The notes: a model not told the origin generated them from the letters alone. Counted from the stretch's first letter, positions 1 through 10,272 are shown. The stretch is DNA of 64,000 nt from Microbacterium hydrocarbonoxydans (GCF_000956475.1 NZ_JYJB01000004.1:62001-126000); one strand, 5' to 3'. Program-made: numbers and translations.

Positions 1-168
1 TGCGGGTTCGCTCCACGACTGGTCTGCGGGTTCGCTCCACGACTGGTCTGCGGGTTCGCTCCACGACTGGTCTGCGGGTTCGCTCGACGAGCGGTCTCGG
101 GGTTCGCTCGAGGAGCGGTCTCCGGGCTCGTTCAACGACCCGCCTGCGGGCTCGCCTGACCGAGCATC
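1..168. repeat. 24-bp coding tandem repeat (8-residue unit)
   Basis: Seven consecutive 24-bp units run from 1 to about 168. Units 1-3 are identical, unit 4 differs by a few bases, and units 5-7 decay progressively. On the minus strand the unit reads DQSWSEPA, drifting to DRSSSEPR and GSLNEPGD. The array lies in the linker of the DUF222 protein and continues past the left edge. Because the unit is a multiple of three, copy-number change would not break the frame. Confidence 0.95.
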
Positions 169-1044
169 GGAGGAGCGAGCATCCGTTCTGAGGTCCTGGG
201 CCATCAGGGTCGTCACAGGCACCGTGACTTCGATGCGCGCGCGGATCTCGCCCAGCAGCGCATCGGCGCTGTCGTGCCCGGCAGGGGCGCCGGTGAGCAC
301 CAGATCGGCGAGCAGATCGGCGCGGATCTCGTCGACGGAACGAGTGTCGGGCGCGAACTCGGTGTCGGCGGCACGCGCCTCCTTCGCCGCCCTCAGATTG
401 TCGGTGCGGATCTCGTGCGCCATCTGAGACAGCCGATCCATCATGGCGTGCACGAGCACCGCCGGCCCGTGCAGCGTGAGGTCAGCCATCGCATCTTCCT
501 GATCGCGCACCCACACCCGCCGCCGCGACCGTGCCGTGCGGTGACGCTCGTCGACCGGGAGCTCGTGGAATCGCTCGGCGATGCGTCGCGCGAGAGGACG
601 CAGCCGATTCGGAGACTCTGCCTCGGCGAGCGGCATCACGGCAGCGACGTACGCCTCGCGCAGAGCGGCATCCATCAGATGAGCCCCCGACTCGACGATC
701 ACGTGCGCGTGCGCCGCCGTGATACGACCGGCACCCTGCGCCGCCCACACGGTCGGGAATCCGTCGACCAGCCACGATGCCTGAGCGATCCGCCGCGCCA
801 TGGTGCGGTCGCTGACCCGCAGCCGCTGCCCGATCTCCGCAGCCACCACGCGCATCGTCATGTCGCCGTCGTCGCTGTGGTCGCCCTGTTTCGCGATGTC
901 GATCGCCACCCGCCCGGCGAGGGCGAGCAGCCCGTCGCGGGCAGCCATCATGGCGTTCACCGTCGCATCGGCCGCGGCAAGAGACTCGAGCAGATCGGCG
1001 AGCGTCGCCATCTGCGAGTCGGTTGCGTCGATCATCGCGTCCAT
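1..1044 (-). CDS. DUF222/13E12-family (HNH endonuclease-type) protein, 3' end beyond window
   Basis: I translated this frame from an ATG at 1044 down to the left edge: 348 codons, no stop. The N-terminal two thirds is the helical DUF222 (13E12-repeat) domain, with stretches such as ADATVNAMMAARDGLLALAG, VSDRTMARRIAQASWLV and GRITAAHAHVIVESG. Members normally end in an HNH nuclease domain, which would lie past base 1 and cannot be seen. The last visible ~60 residues are a hydrophilic linker of 8-residue repeats (DQSWSEPA and variants). In mycobacteria 13E12 genes are DNA-damage inducible. Here an SOS-box-like dyad sits at 1074-1089, 30 bp upstream. The start follows TGTACT plus 6 nt, so the mRNA may be leaderless. 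The family's cellular role is unsettled. Confidence 0.85.
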   Translation of the reverse strand, partial: MDAMIDATDSQMATLADLLESLAAADATVNAMMAARDGLLALAGRVAIDIAKQGDHSDDGDMTMRVVAAEIGQRLRVSDRTMARRIAQASWLVDGFPTVWAAQGAGRITAAHAHVIVESGAHLMDAALREAYVAAVMPLAEAESPNRLRPLARRIAERFHELPVDERHRTARSRRRVWVRDQEDAMADLTLHGPAVLVHAMMDRLSQMAHEIRTDNLRAAKEARAADTEFAPDTRSVDEIRADLLADLVLTGAPAGHDSADALLGEIRARIEVTVPVTTLMAQDLRTDARSSDARSGEPAGGSLNEPGDRSSSEPRDRSSSEPADQSWSEPADQSWSEPADQSWSEPA

Positions 1045-1073
1045 GAATCCAGTACACCAGGCACCACCGACAT

Positions 1074-1089
1074 TCGAACGAAGATTCGA
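1074..1089. promoter_or_regulatory. SOS-box-like LexA site
   Basis: TCGAAC-GAAG-ATTCGA matches the actinobacterial LexA consensus TCGAAC-N4-GTTCGA at 11 of 12 defined positions. It lies between the DUF222 gene (minus) and the hydrolase (plus). On the minus strand its TTCGAA could act as the -35 of a promoter with a 16-bp spacer and -10 TGTACT (1051-1056). LexA would then block that promoter directly. The consensus is established knowledge; binding here is inference. Confidence 0.6.
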
Positions 1090-1177
1090 CGCGCGGAAGC
1101 GGCGAGAAGGTCACGGAACGATAACGACATCGCGTAGGGTGGCCCGAGACCCCGTCACCACACGACAGGACCAGCGG

Positions 1178-1894
1178 ATGCTGCTGCACACCACCGACGT
1201 CGGACGCGGCGACAAGACCGCCCTCCTGCTGCACGGCCTGATGGGGTCCACGGAGAGCTGGTGGCGCGTCATCCCGCTACTGGTCGACCGCGGCTACCGC
1301 GTCCTCGCGATGGACCTTCCCGGCCACGGTCTCTCCCCGCGCGACCCTGATCTCACGGTCGCGAAGGCCGCAGCATCCGTCGCCGCCACGCTCCGGGAGA
1401 CGCATCCGCAGCGCCCGCTCCACGCGCTCGGCCATTCCTATGGCGCCACGGTGCTCGCTGCAGCCGCCATCGACGCCGACGTGACCGTCTACATCGACTC
1501 TGCGCTGTCATTCACCGGCGGCCACGATCGGGCGCAGTTCACCGCCCGCTACGAGAGCGATCGCCGGAATCGCCAGAGCACGGATTGGCTGCGGAGTACG
1601 AGGCCCTTCTATACGGCCAGGGATGCCGAGGTCGAGGCGCGCGCTGCGGCCCGCTTCGATCCGGCGACCAGCGCGTCGATCTCCTGCGGTGACGACGTCA
1701 CGCTGATGCCCGAGCGCGGGGCGGTCCTCGTGCACGCCGAACCGAGCAACTGGGTCACCGACGACGACAAGCGCCGCTTCGCCGCACACGGCGTCAGCGT
1801 GCGCGGCATCCGCTCGGCCGCCCACACCGTCTGGTACAGCCACTTCGACGAGTTCACGGCCGCCGTCCCTGAGGTGTTCGGCCAGTACTCTTGA
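1178..1894 (+). CDS. alpha/beta-fold hydrolase
   Basis: 238-residue single-domain hydrolase. The oxyanion-hole region HGLMGS is near residue 20, the strand-turn MDLPGHG near 45, the nucleophile elbow GHSYG has Ser87, and a late His (SAAHTVWYS) probably completes the triad with an Asp in between. This is the usual length of the family. ATG 1178 gives a compact protein beginning at the first beta strand; the frame is open further upstream but that sequence overlaps the divergent gene's promoter and does not look coding. Substrate cannot be inferred. The stop is 6 nt before the ABC-F gene, so co-transcription is possible. Confidence 0.8.
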   Translation: MLLHTTDVGRGDKTALLLHGLMGSTESWWRVIPLLVDRGYRVLAMDLPGHGLSPRDPDLTVAKAAASVAATLRETHPQRPLHALGHSYGATVLAAAAIDADVTVYIDSALSFTGGHDRAQFTARYESDRRNRQSTDWLRSTRPFYTARDAEVEARAAARFDPATSASISCGDDVTLMPERGAVLVHAEPSNWVTDDDKRRFAAHGVSVRGIRSAAHTVWYSHFDEFTAAVPEVFGQYS

Positions 1895-1900
1895 AGAGAC

Positions 1901-3709
<1,809 letters not shown>

Positions 3710-3742
3710 CAGCGGCGCCCCGAAGCCGGAGCCAGCCTTTCG

Positions 3743-4660
3743 TCAGGGCAGGATGCGCACGCCTGTGCCCTGCGGCAACTGGCTGAGCTTCGCGATGGCC
3801 TCGGCATCCAGACGGATGCAGCCGTTCGAGATCGCCCCGCTGCGGGCATCGTGGTAGTGGAACGCAGTGACCGCGGCGGGGTCGCCTCCGAACCCGTCGA
3901 GCGTCGGCGACTGCACGGACAGGTAGATCATCGGGTTGCCGCGGGTGTAGCCGAACTCGGGCACGACCCGCGTCATCATGACGAACGACCGGCCCAGCGG
4001 CGTCGGCGTGTCGGCCGTGCCGGATGCGAAGTCGGTGGCGATGCGCTCTCTGGCCTCGCCCCGCACGATGTCGATCGTGCGCGCGGTCAGGCTCACCTCG
4101 ACCGTCGCGTCGACCGGCGTGAGGTCGACGTCGGCCGTGCGCACCCAGCCGGAGAGCTGCGCGGAGTTCCCGGCCGACGGCAGCGCCTGGCGCCCGGTCA
4201 GCAGCACGCGCAGCCAGTGCTCCTGCTTCTCGACGACAGCCACGGTTGTTCCGTCGAACTCGAAGTCGCGGGGGAGCGCCGCGACCGGCTCGCCCGTGGG
4301 ATCGGCCCACACGGGCGCCGCCGTCTCCTTCGACCGCGCGGCGAATCCCGCGAACGGCTGCGAGGGGTCGGCGTCGACGGGCAGCGCAGGGATCACGGCG
4401 AAGACGTCGACCTGAGGCAGCGCTGAGGTGTCGTAGATCGACGTGTTCACGGGGAAGCCGGTCGAGGTGGGCGTCGGCTCCGGAGTCGGCAGCGGAGTTT
4501 CGGCCGGGGCCCGCGGCGAGGGGGCGGGGGCGGTGACCTCGGCGGTGCGCGGCCAGAACAGGACGGCGGATGCCGCGATCGCGAGGAGAGCGACGACGGC
4601 GCCCAGACCCCACCACAGTCCTCGTCGGGCGGGGGAATGCCGCGGTTCGCTGGAGTGCAC
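3743..4660 (-). CDS. L,D-transpeptidase, membrane anchored
   Basis: 305 residues from a GTG at 4660. One hydrophobic anchor (about residues 14-36, GLGAVVALLAIAASAVLFW) is followed by a Pro/Thr-rich linker (APSPRAPAETPLPTPEPTPT) and a C-terminal YkuD-type catalytic domain. The catalytic signature is HYHDARSGAISNGCIRL, with nucleophilic Cys near residue 281 and the upstream His. These enzymes make 3-3 cross-links in peptidoglycan outside the membrane. AGATGGAG precedes the GTG closely, so the start is a best guess; downstream starts would cut into the anchor. It is convergent with the ABC-F gene (33 bp gap, no clear terminator) and divergent from the antiporter gene. Confidence 0.85.
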   Translation of the reverse strand: MHSSEPRHSPARRGLWWGLGAVVALLAIAASAVLFWPRTAEVTAPAPSPRAPAETPLPTPEPTPTSTGFPVNTSIYDTSALPQVDVFAVIPALPVDADPSQPFAGFAARSKETAAPVWADPTGEPVAALPRDFEFDGTTVAVVEKQEHWLRVLLTGRQALPSAGNSAQLSGWVRTADVDLTPVDATVEVSLTARTIDIVRGEARERIATDFASGTADTPTPLGRSFVMMTRVVPEFGYTRGNPMIYLSVQSPTLDGFGGDPAAVTAFHYHDARSGAISNGCIRLDAEAIAKLSQLPQGTGVRILP

Positions 4661-4759
4661 GACTCCATCTTGCGTGGCGAGGCGCGATGCCGCCACCCCG
4701 GGGCACGGCGCAGTCCCCGAGGGAATACGATTCACCTGAGGCAGCGTTGGGAGGTAGAG

Positions 4760-6478
4760 ATGGAAGGTCTCGAAGTCACCGTCCTGCTCGGGCTCACGAT
4801 CCTTGCGGGCACCCTGCTGGCACCGCGCATACGCGTCGCGCTGCCGCTCGTGCTGGTCGTGTTCGGCTTGCTCCTCGGGTTCGTCCCCGCACTCCGCGAA
4901 GTGCAGCTGCCGCCGGAGACCGTGCTGTTGCTGTTCCTTCCGGTGATGCTGTTCTGGGAGAGCCTGACGACCTCGCTGCGCTCGATCAGGCGCGACTTCC
5001 GCTACATCCTGCCGATGAGCACTCTGCTCGTGGTCGCGTCGGCATTTGCGGTCGCGGGCGTCGGAGTCCTCCTGGGGATGCCGTGGGAGATCGCCCTCAT
5101 CCTCGGCGCCGCGGTCGCGCCTCCGGATGCGACGGCTGTGGCCGCTCTCGGCCGGCTCCTGCCCCGGCGCACATTCATGAAGCTCAAAGCCGAGAGCCTC
5201 ACGAACGACGGTACGGCGCTCGTGCTGTACGCCATCGCGATCTCGCTCGCCGTCGGCGGCGACGTCACGCCGTGGAGCATCACATGGACGCTGCTCGTGT
5301 CGTACGTCGGCGGGGTGCTGGCGGGCGCCGTGATCGCCGCGCTGGCGTATCTGCTCCTGCGGCGCGCGACGCGCACCGCCGTCATCAACGTCACCCTTCT
5401 GCTCGTGCCGTTCACGGCCTTCCTGCTCGCCGAGATCATGCACGCCTCCGGGGTGCTCGCGGTCGTCGTGGCCGGACTCGTGATCGCGTACGTCTCGCCG
5501 CGCATCACAACGGCCTCGTCGCGCCGCCAGTCCGAGGCGGCGTTCCCCTTCGGCGTCTACCTTCTCAACGGCGCGCTGTTCGTGCTGATCGGACTCGAGG
5601 TGCAGTACGTCGTGCACGAGATCTCGGCCGCGGCCGTCGGCCGGCTGGTGCTGACCACGCTCGCGGTCTGGGTCGCGCTTCTCGTCGTGCGCTACGTCTT
5701 CCAGCTGCTCAACGTGCCCTTCCAGCGGCAGACAGGCCCGCGGCCGCCGCGCGGACTCCGTTCTCGCATGCGCCTGGTCTCGACCGTCGCCGGTATGCGA
5801 GGTGCCGTATCGCTCGCGATCGCGCTGTCGGTTCCCGCGGGAATCGGGGGAGCGGGACGTGACGAGATCGTCGTCGTCACCGCGGGCGTCATCCTGCTCA
5901 GCCTTCTCGTGCAGGGGCCGCTTCTCCCGGCGGTCGTGCGATGGGCGAATCCGCCGACCGACACCGCGGAGATTCAGGAGTACGAGCTCGCCGAGCGCAC
6001 GATCTCGGGTGCGGCGCTCGCCGCTCTCGACGATCTCGCGCTCGAGCACGGCATCGGCCAGGAGGTGCTCGACCGAGTGCGCAGCGAGGGGTACACGATG
6101 CTCGAGTACGCGAATGCGCGTGCCCTCGCTCGGGAGCAGGCCGTCGTCGACGCCGAGGCCAGCGCCCTCGACGCCATGCTCGACGAACCCGATCCGTACG
6201 ACGGCGCCGGCGTGGAGATGGTCGATGCGGATGCTGCCGGCAGCGGCGGATCGCTGCAGATCATCGCGACGTCGACCGCGGTCGACCTCGCGCAGCGCTC
6301 GCCGCTCATCAGGCATGAGGAGCACACGCGTCTCAAGCTCGCGCTGCTCGATCGCAAGCGCGAGGTGCTGCTGGGGCTGCGCCGCTCGGGCGCCGTCGAC
6401 GACATGGTGGTCAGGCGCATCTCGGCGCGCCTCGACCTCGAGCAGGTGCGCCTGCAGGGCATCGAGGAATTCGACTGA
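4760..6478 (+). CDS. CPA1-family Na+/H+ antiporter
   Basis: 572 residues: about 11-12 hydrophobic helices over the first ~390, then a cytoplasmic tail of ~170 rich in Glu and Arg. The family ion-binding region reads AESLTNDGTALVLY (Asn-Asp pair), and a second conserved part is MRGAVSLAIALS. This fits NhaP/Nha1-type exchangers that expel Na+ (or K+) in exchange for protons. ATG 4760 is preceded by GGGAGG at good spacing. The tail may be regulatory, as in other CPA1 proteins. Neighbours do not suggest a specific partner; it is followed by one copy of the dispersed repeat. Confidence 0.85.
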   Translation: MEGLEVTVLLGLTILAGTLLAPRIRVALPLVLVVFGLLLGFVPALREVQLPPETVLLLFLPVMLFWESLTTSLRSIRRDFRYILPMSTLLVVASAFAVAGVGVLLGMPWEIALILGAAVAPPDATAVAALGRLLPRRTFMKLKAESLTNDGTALVLYAIAISLAVGGDVTPWSITWTLLVSYVGGVLAGAVIAALAYLLLRRATRTAVINVTLLLVPFTAFLLAEIMHASGVLAVVVAGLVIAYVSPRITTASSRRQSEAAFPFGVYLLNGALFVLIGLEVQYVVHEISAAAVGRLVLTTLAVWVALLVVRYVFQLLNVPFQRQTGPRPPRGLRSRMRLVSTVAGMRGAVSLAIALSVPAGIGGAGRDEIVVVTAGVILLSLLVQGPLLPAVVRWANPPTDTAEIQEYELAERTISGAALAALDDLALEHGIGQEVLDRVRSEGYTMLEYANARALAREQAVVDAEASALDAMLDEPDPYDGAGVEMVDADAAGSGGSLQIIATSTAVDLAQRSPLIRHEEHTRLKLALLDRKREVLLGLRRSGAVDDMVVRRISARLDLEQVRLQGIEEFD

Positions 6479-6505
6479 CCCTTCCACCGGCTCAGGGACG
6501 CAGGG
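6478..6505. repeat. dispersed CTTCGACNGGCTCAGGGACC-type repeat, copy 1
   Basis: ACCCTTCCACCGGCTCAGGG and following bases, starting inside the antiporter stop codon. It matches copies at 9286-9313, 19586-19611 (inverted) and 52451-52482 (inverted), with a weaker relative at 13368-13396. Confidence 0.7.
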
Positions 6506-6539
6506 CTGTGACGTCGTGTGACACTCGATTCCATCGGAT

Positions 6540-6559
6540 GCAGGACCCCTGCCTACCGT
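6540..6559 (+). promoter_or_regulatory. metQ promoter region: dyad plus -10
   Basis: GCAGG-ACC-CCTGC (6540-6552) is followed directly by a -10-like TACCGT (6554-6559), 32 bp before the metQ ATG. The dyad between -35 and -10 could be an operator. I see no SAM riboswitch fold in the short leader. Confidence 0.4.
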
Positions 6560-6590
6560 TGAAGAGTCCCCCAAGAGAGGAACCCTTCAC

Positions 6591-7508
6591 ATGACTCGTC
6601 GCACAACGTCCCTCATCGCAGCGCTCGCCGCGGTGCCGCTCTTCGTCGCCCTCGCAGGCTGCGCGACGGCATCCGACTCCACAGGCTCCGGCTCCGGCTC
6701 GGGCGACTCCTCCGAGAGCGAGACCGTCAGGATCGGCGTCGTCGGCAAGGGCGACGCGCAGTGGGCGCCGTTCGTCGACGCAGCAGCCGATGAGGGCATC
6801 ACGGTCGAGCTCGTCGACTTCGGCTCGTACGAGCAGCCCAACCCTGCGCTCACCGAGGGCGAGATCGACCTCAACCAGTTCCAGCACATCGTGTACCTCG
6901 CCGAGTACAACGACGCCTCCGGCTCGGACCTCGTGCCGATCGGGTCGACCGCGATCTATCCGCTCGGGCTGTACTCGAAGAAGTACGACGACGTGAAGGA
7001 CATCCCGAAGGGCGAGACCGTCGCCGTGCCGGACGACGCCTCGAACCAGGCGCGTGCTCTGCTCGTGCTGCAGTCGGCAGGACTCGTCGAGCTCAAGAGC
7101 GGCGGCACCATCTTCTCCGACATCGCCGACATCGACACCGAGAAGTCCAAGGTCAAGGTCACCGCTCTCGAGGCAGCCCTCATCCCGACCTCGCTGCCCG
7201 ACGTGGCCGCCGCGATCATCAACAACGACTTCGTCGAAGATGCCGGACTCACGTTCGAAGACGCGATCGCGCAGGACGACCCCGAGGACCCGAACGCGCT
7301 GCCGTACGTCAACATCTTCGCCGCCCGCGCGGAGGACGCCGACAACAAGACCTACCAGAAGCTGGTCGAGATCTTCCAGACCGACAAGGACGTGCAGGCG
7401 GGCCTGCTCGAGTCCTCCGGCAACACGGCGGTCGCGCTGCAGACCCCGGTCGAGGACCTCGTGGCGTCGCTGAAGAAGGTCGAAGCGGACACGAAGGACA
7501 ACAAGTAA
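6591..7508 (+). CDS. metQ: MetQ/NlpA-family methionine-binding lipoprotein
   Basis: 305 residues. Signal peptide with lipobox LAGC (Cys24), then a Ser/Gly linker and the NlpA domain starting RIGVVGKGDAQW. Characteristic parts are LNQFQHIVYLAEYN and DIDTEKSKVKVTALEAA. The mature lipoprotein sits outside the membrane, captures D/L-methionine and delivers it to MetNI. It is the first gene of metQ-metN-metI. A perfect 15-bp hairpin follows it before metN, which could raise metQ message relative to the transporter core. The ATG has AGAGAGGAA upstream. Confidence 0.92.
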   Translation: MTRRTTSLIAALAAVPLFVALAGCATASDSTGSGSGSGDSSESETVRIGVVGKGDAQWAPFVDAAADEGITVELVDFGSYEQPNPALTEGEIDLNQFQHIVYLAEYNDASGSDLVPIGSTAIYPLGLYSKKYDDVKDIPKGETVAVPDDASNQARALLVLQSAGLVELKSGGTIFSDIADIDTEKSKVKVTALEAALIPTSLPDVAAAIINNDFVEDAGLTFEDAIAQDDPEDPNALPYVNIFAARAEDADNKTYQKLVEIFQTDKDVQAGLLESSGNTAVALQTPVEDLVASLKKVEADTKDNK

Positions 7509-7520
7509 CACCACGACTGA

Positions 7521-7555
7521 GAGAATCGGGTGGCGCATCGCGCCACCCGATTCTC
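7521..7555. terminator. 15-bp perfect hairpin between metQ and metN
   Basis: GAGAATCGGGTGGCG (7521-7535), loop CATCG, exact complement 7541-7555. There is no T tract after it. It is 12 nt past the metQ stop and 29 nt before the metN ATG. It may be a partial terminator or an mRNA 3'-end stabiliser that uncouples binding-protein and transporter expression. Confidence 0.7.
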
Positions 7556-7583
7556 CGTTGGCAGCAGTAGACCGGAGCCGCAC

Positions 7584-8627
7584 ATGCCGATCGTCACCCT
7601 CACGAACGTCTCGAAGACGTATCCGTCGCGGTCGCCGGGCGCCGGCGACGTGGTCGCCGTCGACGACGTCACCCTCTCGATCGAGAAGGGAGACGTGTTC
7701 GGCATCATCGGATACTCCGGGGCCGGCAAGTCGACGCTCGTCCGGCTGATCAACGCCCTCGAACCCGCGAGTGCGGGGACGATCACGGTCGACGGCGTGG
7801 ACATCACCGCGCTCAGGGAGCGCGAGCTGCGCAAGGTCCGCGGCGGCATCGGCATGATCTTCCAGCAGTTCAACCTGTTCGCAGCGAAGACCGTCAAAGC
7901 GAACATCGCCTACCCGCTCACGCTCGCCGGCTGGTCGAAGAACGACATCGATGCCCGGGTGACGGAGCTGCTCGGCTTCGTCGGTCTCTCAGACAAGGCC
8001 AAGGCGTATCCGGAGCAGCTCTCTGGTGGGCAGAAGCAGCGCGTCGGCATCGCACGTGCTCTGGCGACCCGCCCGGCGATCCTGCTTGCAGACGAGGCGA
8101 CCAGCGCGCTCGATCCGCAGACCACGCACGAGGTGCTCGACCTCCTGAAGCGCGTGAACCAGGAGCAGGGCGTCACCATCATCGTCATCACCCACGAGAT
8201 GGACGTCATCCAGACGATCGCCACGAAGGTGGCCGTGATGGAGCAGGGGCGGGTGATCGAGCAGGGAGACGTGTTCGACGTGTTCTCGGCGCCGCAGAAC
8301 CCGGCGTCGCAGCGATTCGTGGGCACGGTCGTCAAGGGCGTGCCCACGCCCGCCGAGCTCGCCGTGCTGCGCGAGCGTCACGAAGGCCGGATCGTGACGT
8401 TCTCGTTCCGCGACGGCGACTCCTCGCAGGCCCAGGTGTTCGTCGACCTCGCAGCCGCGGGGCTCGACTTCGAGCTGATCTACGGAGGCATCAACGACAT
8501 CCGCGGGCGCGCGTTCGGTCATCTGACCCTCGCGATCCGCGGTGACGCCTCGTCGATCGATCGAGCGCTCGAGAGCATCGCCGAACGTGTCGAAGTGACC
8601 GTCATCGCGGGAGAGGAGGTCCGCTGA
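7584..8627 (+). CDS. metN: MetN methionine ABC transporter ATPase
   Basis: 347 residues. ATPase core: Walker A GYSGAGKST, Q-loop in MIFQQFNLF, signature LSGGQKQRVGIARAL, Walker B LLADEATSALD. From about residue 265 there is a C-terminal NIL domain (FRDGDSSQAQVFVDLAAAGL), which in known MetN proteins binds methionine and shuts the importer when internal methionine is high. Start ATG 7584 has GGAG 7 nt upstream; the earlier in-frame ATG at 7530 lies within the hairpin and is unlikely. The stop overlaps metI (TGATG). Confidence 0.95.
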   Translation: MPIVTLTNVSKTYPSRSPGAGDVVAVDDVTLSIEKGDVFGIIGYSGAGKSTLVRLINALEPASAGTITVDGVDITALRERELRKVRGGIGMIFQQFNLFAAKTVKANIAYPLTLAGWSKNDIDARVTELLGFVGLSDKAKAYPEQLSGGQKQRVGIARALATRPAILLADEATSALDPQTTHEVLDLLKRVNQEQGVTIIVITHEMDVIQTIATKVAVMEQGRVIEQGDVFDVFSAPQNPASQRFVGTVVKGVPTPAELAVLRERHEGRIVTFSFRDGDSSQAQVFVDLAAAGLDFELIYGGINDIRGRAFGHLTLAIRGDASSIDRALESIAERVEVTVIAGEEVR

Positions 8628-9286
8628 TGGATCGTCTGAACGAACTGTGGCCGGAGTTCTGGAAGGCCGCGCTCGAGACCCTCTACATGACCTCATTCGC
8701 CCTGCTGCTCGCGGGTGTGCTCGGGCTGGTCATCGGCGTACTGCTCTATGTGACCCGCCCCGGGGGACTGCTGCAGAACCGCGTCATCGCCGCGCTCCTC
8801 AACTTCGTGGTGAACTTCTTCCGCCCGATCCCGTTCGTGATCTTCATGGCCGTCGCGCAGCCGCTCGCCCGAGTGGTCGTGGGCGTCGGCATCGGCACGA
8901 CCGCGGGAGCCTTCATCATCGGACTCGCCGCCTCATTCGCGATCGGCCGCATCGTCGAACAGCATCTCGTGTCGGTCTCGCCCGGAGTGATCGAAGCAGC
9001 GCGATCCATGGGCGCAGGCCCCTGGCGGATCCTGTTCACGGTGGCCATCCCCGAGTCCCTCGGCCCGCTCATCCTCGGCTACACGTTCATCGTCGTCGCG
9101 CTGATCGACATGACCGCTATGGCAGGACTCATCGGCGGCGGAGGCCTCGGCGCGTTCGCGCAGATCTATGGCTTCCGGCAGTTCGAGCCGGTCGTGATGT
9201 GGGCCGCGATCATCCTGATCGTCGCCTTCGTGCATCTGGTGCAGCTGCTGGGCACCCGGCTCGCGCGAAAGGTCATGCGGCGCTGA
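8627..9286 (+). CDS. metI: MetI methionine ABC transporter permease
   Basis: 219 residues, about five transmembrane helices, normal MetI length. The ATPase-contact EAA loop is EAARSMGAGPWRILFTVAIP. Begins within the metN stop codon, so translation is coupled. It completes the D/L-methionine importer with MetQ and MetN. Confidence 0.95.
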   Translation: MDRLNELWPEFWKAALETLYMTSFALLLAGVLGLVIGVLLYVTRPGGLLQNRVIAALLNFVVNFFRPIPFVIFMAVAQPLARVVVGVGIGTTAGAFIIGLAASFAIGRIVEQHLVSVSPGVIEAARSMGAGPWRILFTVAIPESLGPLILGYTFIVVALIDMTAMAGLIGGGGLGAFAQIYGFRQFEPVVMWAAIILIVAFVHLVQLLGTRLARKVMRR

Positions 9287-9345
9287 CCCTTCGACGGGCT
9301 CAGGGACCCAGGGGGCGAGGGCTCAGGGAGCAAGCGCGCGAGCGC
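9286..9345. repeat. dispersed repeat copy 2 with short internal repeats
   Basis: ACCCTTCGACGGGCTCAGGG begins at the metI stop. Three further GCTCAGGGA-type units follow up to about 9350, next to the 3' end of the convergent pseudouridine synthase gene. The array fills the whole gap between the two genes and could serve as a bidirectional transcript end. Confidence 0.7.
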
Positions 9346-10272
9346 TCAGGGAGCCGGAGGAGCGAGCGCCAGCCGACGGCGGGTCGTGAAGACTCGCTCC
9401 TGATCGCTCAGCGGATCGACGAAGCGCAGCTCGCGTGCGAGCAGCTGCAAGGGCCTGTCGAAGTCGTCGGGGGCCTCAGGCAGCAGCACGGGGTAGAAGC
9501 CGTCGTTCAGGATGCCTAGCCCGAGGGCTGCGAGATGAACGCGCAGCTGGTGCATCTTGCCGCTGTGCGGACGAAGCAGCGTGTGCACGGTTCGGTCGTC
9601 GGCGGAGAGCACCTCGATGAGCGTCTCGGAGTTCGGCTCACGATCGGCGTCCACCTGCACGCACACCTCGCCGCGGTTCTTGACGATGTGGTTGCGGTAC
9701 ACGAGCGGGAACGCCGATGCATCCCAGTGCGCAGGCCGGGCCGAGACCGCCTCGTACACCTTCCGCACCTGACGGTTCTCGAACAGGAGCTGGTAGGCGC
9801 CGCGGGTCTGCGGACGGGTAGAGAACATCAGCAGGCCGGCGGTGGCGCGGTCGAGGCGGTGGATCGGGGTGAGTTCGGGGATGCCGAGCAGATTGCGCAG
9901 CCGCACGAGCGCCGAGTTCTGCACGAACTTCCCTCCCGGCGTGGTCGGCAGGAAGTGCGGCTTGTCGACCACCACGAGGTCGCGATCCTGATGCAGCACC
10001 TCGACCTCGAACGGGATGGCCTTCTCCGCCGGCGGCTCGCGGTAGTACCAGACGAACTCCTCTGCGCCCAGGGGTGTGTCGCGGCTGAGGGCGCTGCCAT
10101 CGCGGGCCACGATCTCGCCGCGGTCGAAGCGCGTCAGCAGTCGCTCGGGGTCGAGGTGGAAGAACCGCTCGATCATGTAGGCGGCGATCGTGGGCCAGGC
10201 GCCCGTCATCGGCACGTGCAGGCGGGTCGCGCCGACGCCGTCGCGCACGGGGAGGGGGGAGGGCATGCCCAT
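9346..10272 (-). CDS. RluA-family pseudouridine synthase
   Basis: 308 residues. The catalytic motif HRLDRATAGLL contains the essential Asp; VVVDKPHFLPT and the KVYEA strand are also typical. Members isomerise uridine to pseudouridine in rRNA or tRNA; the RNA target cannot be read from sequence. A -10-like TAGGCT (10280-10285) is followed by 7 nt and then ATG 10272, which supports a leaderless start at this ATG rather than the ATG two codons in. There is no S4 domain signature at the N terminus that I can see. Confidence 0.87.
   Translation of the reverse strand: MGMPSPLPVRDGVGATRLHVPMTGAWPTIAAYMIERFFHLDPERLLTRFDRGEIVARDGSALSRDTPLGAEEFVWYYREPPAEKAIPFEVEVLHQDRDLVVVDKPHFLPTTPGGKFVQNSALVRLRNLLGIPELTPIHRLDRATAGLLMFSTRPQTRGAYQLLFENRQVRKVYEAVSARPAHWDASAFPLVYRNHIVKNRGEVCVQVDADREPNSETLIEVLSADDRTVHTLLRPHSGKMHQLRVHLAALGLGILNDGFYPVLLPEAPDDFDRPLQLLARELRFVDPLSDQERVFTTRRRLALAPPAP

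Noticed and set aside
1-168. CRISPR-like array at the left edge
   Set aside because: Units are 24 bp with no spacers and are in frame within a coding region, so it is a protein tandem repeat.
274-1137. Long plus-strand open frames across 224-1137
   Set aside because: They are antisense to the DUF222 frame, which has clear family sequence, a coding repeat and a promoter. The plus frames are Arg/His-rich high-GC shadows.
3743-6574. A 943-codon minus-strand open frame
   Set aside because: Only its last 305 codons (from GTG 4660) look like protein (L,D-transpeptidase). The rest is antisense to the antiporter and is low-complexity Arg/Asp/Glu/His.
6480-6590. SAM riboswitch before metQ
   Set aside because: The likely leader is about 25 nt, too short for any SAM-sensing fold I know.
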